A stretch of DNA of 38,474 nt from positions 1-38,474 of the forward strand of contig JAIPAR010000006.1 in assembly GCA_021739985.1 (NCBI GenBank), written 5' to 3'. The translations under genes and the position numbers were made by a program. The notes beneath the pieces are model-generated. The model was not told the origin of the DNA. It was given only the letters and a program-made list of their open reading frames with translations, and made no database searches. The DNA is from Bacteroidales bacterium. Lineage in GTDB: Bacteria; Bacteroidota; Bacteroidia; Bacteroidales; M50B96. Of the stretch, positions 9,234-15,932 are shown piece after piece. The first letter of the stretch is position 1; each line of letters begins with the position of its first letter.

Positions 9234-9414
9234 TTAAATCTTTTTTGTTACTCCAAATTGAATAGAGCCATATTTTGTCAGTTGCATTCCATTAACTTGC
9301 TTATAAACCGGGACATCTAGGAATCCGTGATTCGCTGACCATATCATTAGAATCGCATGAGACTATTGAAATAAGGAGAGAAATGCCAATTGCCAATAGA
9401 GCGAACGGTTTCAT
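9234..9414 (-). pseudogene. Possible frameshifted small lipoprotein gene downstream of the arsM-like gene
   Basis: MKPFALLAIGISLLISIVSCDSNDMVSES... has a lipobox (IVSC) but stops early; the +1 frame reads MIWSANHGFLDVPVYKQVNGMQLTKYGSIQFGVTKKI to a stop at 9234. Confidence 0.4.
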
Positions 9415-9424
9415 TTAAATCAAT

Positions 9425-10225
9425 TTATATTTTATAAGCGGATAAAGTAATGCTGTAAATTCCCTTGCCGGCAACCGTGAATTTCTTTTTTTCATGCGGA
9501 GATAGATGATGAGCCATTATTTCATCGGGTATGGGGATAGGACTGGCCAGATGAAGCGTGGAGCTTTTAAAGCCGGTGTCGTGAATAAGTGTCAGGTAGT
9601 TATCTAACGGAACAATCCCGGCTATATAGCCTGCATTGATTTCTGCCTCAGTTTTTAGTGCCTGAGGAATTGAACCTCTGGTAACTACATCGGAAATGCA
9701 AAAATGCCCGCCAGGTTTTAATACCCTGTATATTTCTTTAAAAGCCAATTTTTTATCAGGAACCAAATTTAAAGCAGCATTTGAGAGTACTACATCAAAA
9801 TGGTTATCCGGGAAAGGAATCGCCTCGATATCTCCCAAAATAAAATCTACATTGCTAAAACCAAGTTTTTGTTTGTTTCGGATGGCTTTTTCGACCATCT
9901 TTTTCGTGAAATCCAATCCGATTACTTGACCTTGTTCTCCGGTAAAGCTTCGGGCTACAAAGCAGTCATTCCCGGCACCACATCCTAAATCAAGTACCGT
10001 TTCTCCTGGTAAAATAGCTGCAAAATCAGTAGGCATTCCACAGCCTAATCCCAAATCAGCTTCCGGAAAATGACCGGAGGTGTTTTTATAGGTTTCGCTA
10101 ATAATGACAGGCTCAATGGAACAACTTCCATCGATACTGCAACAGGAACCAGAGGATTGTCCCGGCTGTGAGGCAATCATGCTGTACTTCACTTTAACCA
10201 CCAGTTTAATTTCCTTCGATTCCAT
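9425..10225 (-). CDS. arsM: ArsM-like SAM-dependent methyltransferase
   Basis: SCCSIDGSCS N-terminus, GLGCGMPTDFA, VLDLGCGAGNDC SAM motif, EIYRVLKPGGHFCISDVV; the later conserved Cys region reads NAGYIAGI. Confidence 0.75.
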   Translation of the reverse strand: MESKEIKLVVKVKYSMIASQPGQSSGSCCSIDGSCSIEPVIISETYKNTSGHFPEADLGLGCGMPTDFAAILPGETVLDLGCGAGNDCFVARSFTGEQGQVIGLDFTKKMVEKAIRNKQKLGFSNVDFILGDIEAIPFPDNHFDVVLSNAALNLVPDKKLAFKEIYRVLKPGGHFCISDVVTRGSIPQALKTEAEINAGYIAGIVPLDNYLTLIHDTGFKSSTLHLASPIPIPDEIMAHHLSPHEKKKFTVAGKGIYSITLSAYKI

Positions 10226-10271
10226 GTTGTAAATTATACCGTATAAGTTTTATCGATTCATCTCACACTTC

Positions 10272-10313
10272 CATGCCAACTTAGCATGCCGACCTTGAAA
10301 TTTCTTTGGTCGG
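10272..10313 (-). other. Two adjacent intercistronic hairpins between arsC and arsM-like genes
   Basis: CATGC/GCATG (10272-10276, 10284-10288) directly abutting CCGACC/GGTCGG (10289-10294, 10308-10313). Confidence 0.5.
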
Positions 10314-10320
10314 TGTAAAT

Positions 10321-10764
10321 TTACTGTTTATTTACATGCATATTCTGTATTCTTTCGTGGTAAAATTCGCGAAATTCACTGCGGATTTCATCACGCACAC
10401 GGCGATATTCGTTAAGGATAAATTCTTCGGTTCCAGTGGCATCGTAGGGATCATCAAAACCGATATGCAATTGCTTAGCTACCTGTCCTGTAAAATGGGG
10501 GCAAGTCGCACGTGCATTATCGCACACCGTAATTACAAAGTCCCACGAATCATCGCGGTATAAATCTACGGAATCGGAAGTATGGTGACTAATATCAATT
10601 CCTATTTCCTGCATAACTTTTAACGCATGTGGATTAACTGAACCAGCCGGCTTTGTGCCAGCCGAATATACTTCCAGCCTGTCATCCAGGCTTTGCAAAA
10701 ACCCTTGTGCCATTTGACTTCTGCAACTATTTCCCGTACAAAGAATCAGAATTTTCATGGTCAA
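10321..10764 (-). CDS. arsC: Arsenate reductase, thioredoxin-linked / LMW phosphatase type
   Basis: ILCTGNSCRSQMAQGFL P-loop plus ITVCDNARATCPHF cysteine pair, as in thioredoxin-coupled ArsC. Confidence 0.9.
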   Translation of the reverse strand: MTMKILILCTGNSCRSQMAQGFLQSLDDRLEVYSAGTKPAGSVNPHALKVMQEIGIDISHHTSDSVDLYRDDSWDFVITVCDNARATCPHFTGQVAKQLHIGFDDPYDATGTEEFILNEYRRVRDEIRSEFREFYHERIQNMHVNKQ

Positions 10765-10784
10765 TAATTTGTTCGTTTTGGGAT

Positions 10785-10868
10785 GATGCCTTGATTTCAG
10801 AGGTCAAGCAAAGCATCAATCTTATGGCTCTGAAAGACTCCCGGGCCAGCCACAACATCTTGAGGGAG
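10785..10868 (-). ncRNA. Candidate structured leader RNA upstream of arsC (not assigned to a known class)
   Basis: Minus-strand helices: CUCCC/GGGAG, AGUCUU/AAGAUU and GAUGC-CUUGA/UCAAG-GCAUC (4-nt bulge), downstream of a candidate -7 element. Confidence 0.35.
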
Positions 10869-10898
10869 GTTTATGGGTTCTTTATGTCACCATGGCTC

Positions 10899-10906
10899 CA
10901 AAGTTA
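10899..10906 (-). promoter_or_regulatory. Candidate -7 element (TAACTTTG) for arsC
   Basis: Exact TAnnTTTG on the minus strand; no well-spaced -33 found. Confidence 0.4.
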
Positions 10907-10939
10907 ATAGGAAGGATACAAATTGTTCAGGATATTAAA

Positions 10940-10976
10940 CAAAAAAAAGTCCAGCAGAATCCCTTCTGCCGGACTT
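10940..10976 (-). terminator. Rho-independent terminator of the His-rich protein gene
   Basis: Minus strand AAGTCCGGCAGAA-GGGA-TTCTGCTGGACTT followed by a T run. Confidence 0.8.
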
Positions 10977-11001
10977 ACCCAATCTACCTTAATCCGAATA
11001 A

Positions 11002-11811
11002 TTATTTAATGAATCTACTAACTGAGCGTGAGTTCCCTTGCTCAATTACAAGTAAATAATTTCCTTTAGTTAACATCGAAGCGTCCATGCGTTGCGTATT
11101 CATTCCTTCGGAAGCGTTTATTGTTAAGGTTTTAACAAGCGTGCCGCTGATGGAATAAATGCTTACCTGAACTAGTTTAGCATCTGATGTTTGGAAGTCA
11201 ATCAGTAATTCATTTACAACCGGGTTGGGATAAATGCTCACATTTTCAATGAATAATCCTGATTTCTTTTCATGATCAACAATAGTCGTATCAACAACCG
11301 TTGTATCAATTACAATAAGAGTGTCACAAATTCCGTCTCCATGATGACCATGGTGTCCTACCCAGGGATGACCATGATGACAAAGCGAATCAACAAAAGT
11401 GCTATCACCAAAACCAAATGGGAAGCCATGATGATTTAATGAATCAACATGAGAGCTGTCGCAGGTTCCTGGAAATCCATGTGTACCATGACCTAGAGAG
11501 CCAATGTGTGTGCTATCGCAGGTTCCGGGAAATCCATGTGTACCATGACCTAAAGAGCCAATATGTGTACTATCGCAAGTCCCTGGAAATCCAGTTGTTC
11601 CATGGAAAGGGTGACCGTGATGAGGATTTGCCAAAGAGTCATGGTTCAGGCTGTCAGCTGGAAAAGTTGGATGGTTAATTGAATCAGTTTGCGTACTGTC
11701 GCAAGTGCCTCCTCCGGGAAATCCACCATGAGGGTGTCCGCCTCCGTGTTGTGCGAATGTCATACCGGTTGTGAAAGCGATTGCGCTAATGAGTAGTAAT
11801 AATTTTTTCAT
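11002..11811 (-). CDS. Secreted His/Cys/Gly-rich repeat protein with T9SS type A sorting domain
   Basis: Signal peptide MKKLLLLISAIAFTTGMTFAQ; repeats GFPGTCDSTHIGSLGHGTH; C-terminal IYPNPVVNELLIDF...YLLVIEQGNSRSVSRFIK. Confidence 0.85.
   Translation of the reverse strand: MKKLLLLISAIAFTTGMTFAQHGGGHPHGGFPGGGTCDSTQTDSINHPTFPADSLNHDSLANPHHGHPFHGTTGFPGTCDSTHIGSLGHGTHGFPGTCDSTHIGSLGHGTHGFPGTCDSSHVDSLNHHGFPFGFGDSTFVDSLCHHGHPWVGHHGHHGDGICDTLIVIDTTVVDTTIVDHEKKSGLFIENVSIYPNPVVNELLIDFQTSDAKLVQVSIYSISGTLVKTLTINASEGMNTQRMDASMLTKGNYLLVIEQGNSRSVSRFIK
11461..11574. repeat. 57-bp tandem repeat (two near-identical units, partial flanking units)
   Basis: gcaggttcc.ggaaatccatgtgtaccatgacct at 11461 and 11518, third start at 11575; period 57 bp = 19 codons. 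Confidence 0.85.
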
Positions 11812-11880
11812 CGTTGTTATAATTTTTCTGGTTAACTAAATGTCAGATGATGACCTGGAAAATTAGTTGCATGCTTGCAA

Positions 11881-13404
11881 TTAAAATTTGATTAATTTTT
11901 TTTGAAAGATGCTTTCTCCTTGTACAATTTTTAACATGTAAAAGCCGGAAGCCAGGGAGTTCAGTGAGATTGCATCCGTATTTCCGGATGGAATTTCCTG
12001 ATTCCATAAAAGGGCCCCATTCATGGCATAGATGAAAACATGATAAGCACCCGGGCTTGCCAGCTGCAGATATACCTGACTGCCGGCCGGATTTGGATAT
12101 AGCCTGAATAATTCGTCATCCATATCCGGAACCGAGATGGTTACATCCGAATTTCCAACAACAAATTCATACAAAAGACTCTCAGGCTCTTCATCACTTA
12201 AATTAACCTGAACCGGATTGGACGGTTTATGAAAAATTTCAGTTCGCATACGATAATTCCCAATGGGTAAATGTTCAAACCGAAAGTATCCGTTGGTATC
12301 GGGGCACTGAAAGGCAATTACATCCTGTTGATTATTTTCCAGCAAAACCACAGCGGGAAGATGTTCTTGTTTAACACTATACACTTGATTATCTGATGGA
12401 CCTTGCGATTCATCATTCATGGTGTAAAGATGTTTGAAAGATGGTAAAGTAGAATCATTTCGAAGGATTCTACCTTGTATCGACCCATTACCATAGTATG
12501 GATTCGGATAAGACAATAAACTAAGACTGGTTGGAAGGTCTTGGAAATCCAGATTCTCGGCATCTTGCCAGGCTAGTGCATCTCCATAATAGACTGGCAA
12601 ATAGACCGGATAGGTGGGTGCTTCGGATTCAATTTCAGGCAATGCCCACAAAAAGGTTTGATTGACAGGAATATCCCATACCTGAGCAGTCCCTCCGTTA
12701 ACCGGAACTTTATAGATTGAGAAGTTTCCCGGGGCTGAAAACGGTACATACATAAAGACTTTCCCACTAGGAAGACCTATACTGGTCAACTCAAGGTTAA
12801 GTGTAAAATCAGGTGCCTGATCTAAAACAACTAAATAGCTTACCTGCGAAGAACAACCACTAAGTGTTTCAATTTCAAGCTGAACGATAAAACGGTCAAA
12901 CCCTCCATAATGATGAAAAGGATTCTCGGTGTCAGCATAATCGCCATCGCCAAAATCCCAATGATAAGCGATTATACTATCAGCCATCGAGGTATTGAAG
13001 AAACTGATACTGTGCCCATTCGATTCCAAATAGGGGAGGAAGTTTGCTGCACACTCAGGTGCAGGTGAATCATCACGGCATAGCTGCATGTTAAATTGCA
13101 TCGTGAGAGCTGATGATTCCAATAATCCATGCTGAAAGACTAATTTAGATTCACACCAGTGATGGGTATAAATAAAAATTTCTGCAACTTGCGAGCCATC
13201 TATTTGAAAATCAAGCTGATAAAACCCATTGTTATCAGTAAGCGTTTTCTTGTTCCCACCGGGGAAGTTGCTTAAGCTAATTACTTCATGTTGAACAAAG
13301 GCCTGATTGTGCTGGTCCATTACATAGCCTTCAACCCGAAATGTATAGGCTGTAACTTGCAATTGCACCAGAAAAAGCAAACTATAGGTAAGAATTGTTT
13401 TCAT
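11881..13404 (-). CDS. Secreted PKD-domain protein with T9SS type A sorting domain
   Basis: PKD motif ISFFNTSMADSIIAYHWDFGDGDYADTENPFHHY; C-terminal LYPNPAGSQVYLQL...GFYMLKIVQGESIFQKKLIKF. Confidence 0.85.
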   Translation of the reverse strand: MKTILTYSLLFLVQLQVTAYTFRVEGYVMDQHNQAFVQHEVISLSNFPGGNKKTLTDNNGFYQLDFQIDGSQVAEIFIYTHHWCESKLVFQHGLLESSALTMQFNMQLCRDDSPAPECAANFLPYLESNGHSISFFNTSMADSIIAYHWDFGDGDYADTENPFHHYGGFDRFIVQLEIETLSGCSSQVSYLVVLDQAPDFTLNLELTSIGLPSGKVFMYVPFSAPGNFSIYKVPVNGGTAQVWDIPVNQTFLWALPEIESEAPTYPVYLPVYYGDALAWQDAENLDFQDLPTSLSLLSYPNPYYGNGSIQGRILRNDSTLPSFKHLYTMNDESQGPSDNQVYSVKQEHLPAVVLLENNQQDVIAFQCPDTNGYFRFEHLPIGNYRMRTEIFHKPSNPVQVNLSDEEPESLLYEFVVGNSDVTISVPDMDDELFRLYPNPAGSQVYLQLASPGAYHVFIYAMNGALLWNQEIPSGNTDAISLNSLASGFYMLKIVQGESIFQKKLIKF

Positions 13405-13446
13405 CGGTCAATCATTGGTTTGTTGTAAACTTTAATCCCTGTAATT

Positions 13447-14592
13447 CTAAAAATCGTAACGAAGCCCGATTCGCAGTCCCTGACTCGTTTGACTCATAAC
13501 TACAACCTGACTTTTATTATATTGATAAACAGGTACTTTTATCCAGGGTTCTGCCACTAAACTGAATTGCCGGGATAAAGGGAAAGTTATGTTGAATGAA
13601 AATGAAAAATTTACTTGAAATTTTTCGGTTTCACTGCCGTTTCTTTTTTTTCCATTGAATGGAGTCTCATTAGGGTAGAGCAGGTATCGGTCCTCCCGGA
13701 TTAACCAGGCAGGGATAATCCCGGCTTGAAGTTGCACCGGGAAACTACCATAATTAAACGTGTATCCTACCATTAATGGAATTTCGATTAGTGACCAGGT
13801 GCTTTGGTAGGAAATAGTATCATTTATCAGGGAGTCATTACGAACCCAGTTGGTGTCGGAAATATTTTCTTCATCCCAATACGTGTATGGATATTCAATA
13901 AACTGAGTAGAATCGCCCTGAAGCAAAGCATCGGTGTTATAAATACTGATTGTATCGAAAATCTGGGTGAAATAACTGGTGTCCTGAATAGTTGAAAAAC
14001 TGTCTGGAACTGAAAAATTTCTCCGTTGATAAAAACCTTCTCTGTATTGGGAGAATGAGATTCCGGCCTGAACACTCCAGGATGGATTGATTTTTCTGCC
14101 TAATGAAAAATCAATGGCATATCCGGGTAAAGGAGTTAAACTCTTCGAAAATAATTCCTCAAAGCTCTCAGTATGGTTCCCTTTAAATGTGGGAATGTTT
14201 TGATACAGGAATTCATTTAATCCAAGCATCAAATACCAGGAATTCATGGTCGGTAAAAAGGGCTTGGGGAGAAGGGAATCTTGGATAGGTATTGCCAGTT
14301 GTGTGAATCCGGCTGGATATTTATTTGCAAATGACTTAGGGTTAAAGGGAGTTGGTAAACTATCCACAAAGATGGTATCATACACATAAAGCGTGTCATA
14401 AACGTATTCGTAATTATACACCGTATCATATACGATTTGTTTGTTCGAGATTCGAATGGTGTCGTATAATTGATTGATATAATTAGAGTTAGTTGTTTTT
14501 GCTGATGAATAGGAAGGCATATAAAAGAACAAAACCGCTGAAAGAAGCAGGGTAAATCGGATTAGGCAGCTTTTGCATTTTAACTCACGCAT
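13447..14592 (-). CDS. Predicted outer-membrane beta-barrel protein with N-terminal VYDT-rich segment
   Basis: YDTVYNYEYVYDTLYVYDTIFVDS after a signal-like N-terminus; alternating-hydrophobic C-terminal half ending in RIGLRYDF. Confidence 0.65.
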   Translation of the reverse strand: MRELKCKSCLIRFTLLLSAVLFFYMPSYSSAKTTNSNYINQLYDTIRISNKQIVYDTVYNYEYVYDTLYVYDTIFVDSLPTPFNPKSFANKYPAGFTQLAIPIQDSLLPKPFLPTMNSWYLMLGLNEFLYQNIPTFKGNHTESFEELFSKSLTPLPGYAIDFSLGRKINPSWSVQAGISFSQYREGFYQRRNFSVPDSFSTIQDTSYFTQIFDTISIYNTDALLQGDSTQFIEYPYTYWDEENISDTNWVRNDSLINDTISYQSTWSLIEIPLMVGYTFNYGSFPVQLQAGIIPAWLIREDRYLLYPNETPFNGKKRNGSETEKFQVNFSFSFNITFPLSRQFSLVAEPWIKVPVYQYNKSQVVVMSQTSQGLRIGLRYDF

Positions 14593-14599
14593 GTATTCC

Positions 14600-15838
14600 T
14601 TACAGCTCTTCTGCCGGCTGTTGAATCACCTTTTTTTGTTGAATAGTTTTCCGGATTTGTTTCGGAACAACTATTTTTTCATGAATAATCACATTAACTG
14701 TGTCGTAAACGGTTGAATCGCTTACAACGGACTCGTTTTCAAGCAGGGTTGGTTGATTGGTATTGGATTGATTAACCGGCAGTGTATGTTCCTGATTAAG
14801 TTCTGGTTCGGTAAGGATTTCCGGCTGAGAGGTTGCTTCCTGAATGATTTCAGGCTCAGCAGGTATGCTAAGTTCAGTAGCTGGCTGAACGAGTTTCTCT
14901 TCGGCTGATGGATTGGAAACAAGTGTTGTGATGACTGTTCCAACACTAACAACTCCAACAACGGATGCCACCAGAACTGCTTGAACATGACTGGCAACGA
15001 ATTGCGAAATCTTGCCCACCAGATTGGTAGCGGTTTGTGTTTGGAGACCGGCTGTAGTTTGACTGGATGCAGAGGATAAAGATTGAGCGATTTGATCTTC
15101 TCCCAGCTTGTGGCTGAAAGCAGACCAGTCGGCAGCAGGTGGAACAACCAGGTCGCCCAATTCCTGCCGGAACAATTCGTCAATATATTTTAGTTCATCA
15201 CTCATAGGTATCAACAGTAAAGCTACTGCCTTTTTAGATATGTTTTGTTTCTCTTTAATCTGTGTTTTTTCAAATAACTTCTTTTGGATGAGTTTGCGCG
15301 CCCGTAACAATTGTGTCTTCGAGGTAGCTTCTGCAATCCCAAGCATTTCGGCTATTTCCTTATGCTTGTACTCTTCAAAAACTGACAGGTTGAACACCAT
15401 TCTGAAACCTTCCGGTAGTTGAGTGATGATTTCCATCAATTCGTCACGACTAAAATCAGCATGCTGAATTCGGTCTTTGACGGATAAATCGGCTTCTTCA
15501 ACTTCCTCCGGAAATTCATCCGGAATCGATGATATGCGGGATTCTTCTCCAAAGGTGGTGGAATTCTGCTGATCATTATACTTTCTAAAATGCATCAGAG
15601 CCGTATTCACCATAATCCTTCGAACCCAACCTTCGAAGCTTCCTTTATCGGCAAACTGTTCGATTTTTGTAAAAACTGTCAAAAAACCTTCCTGCATGAT
15701 ATCTTCCGCCTCTTCCCTGGTACGTGTGTAGCGCATGCAGACACCGAGCATCATCGGAGCAAATCGCTCATATACAATTTTCTGTGCTTTCTGGTTCCGA
15801 AGCTTACAGGCTTCAATCACCGATTGATCTACCCTCAT
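14600..15838 (-). CDS. ECF sigma-70 factor fused to a single-pass membrane segment with periplasmic tail
   Basis: Residues 1 to about 195 carry sigma region 2 and region 4 (HKEIAEMLGIAEATSKTQLLRARKLI); residue 212 on reads MSDELKYIDELFRQELGD...; TM AVLVASVVGVVSVGTVITTLV; Glu/Pro-rich tail with VYDTV. Confidence 0.85.
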   Translation of the reverse strand: MRVDQSVIEACKLRNQKAQKIVYERFAPMMLGVCMRYTRTREEAEDIMQEGFLTVFTKIEQFADKGSFEGWVRRIMVNTALMHFRKYNDQQNSTTFGEESRISSIPDEFPEEVEEADLSVKDRIQHADFSRDELMEIITQLPEGFRMVFNLSVFEEYKHKEIAEMLGIAEATSKTQLLRARKLIQKKLFEKTQIKEKQNISKKAVALLLIPMSDELKYIDELFRQELGDLVVPPAADWSAFSHKLGEDQIAQSLSSASSQTTAGLQTQTATNLVGKISQFVASHVQAVLVASVVGVVSVGTVITTLVSNPSAEEKLVQPATELSIPAEPEIIQEATSQPEILTEPELNQEHTLPVNQSNTNQPTLLENESVVSDSTVYDTVNVIIHEKIVVPKQIRKTIQQKKVIQQPAEEL

Positions 15839-15932
15839 ACTCTTTCACATTGACGAGATGCAATCTTATAAATTTGGTTGCATGTTCGTATCAAAAAAAT
15901 CATTTTAGTTCAATATTTTAGATGTCTAAAGT

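Noticed and set aside
10653-10907. 84-aa plus-strand ORF over the arsC start and leader
   Set aside because: Overlaps arsC antisense, composition not protein-like, and the region is better explained as a leader.
11461-11600. 57-bp repeats as a CRISPR array
   Set aside because: Repeats are direct, contiguous, in frame (19 codons) and without spacers; they encode a protein repeat.
12573-12767. Short overlapping or antisense ORFs in the ORF track (this and many similar)
   Set aside because: They lie inside well-supported genes in other frames and show no recognisable protein features.
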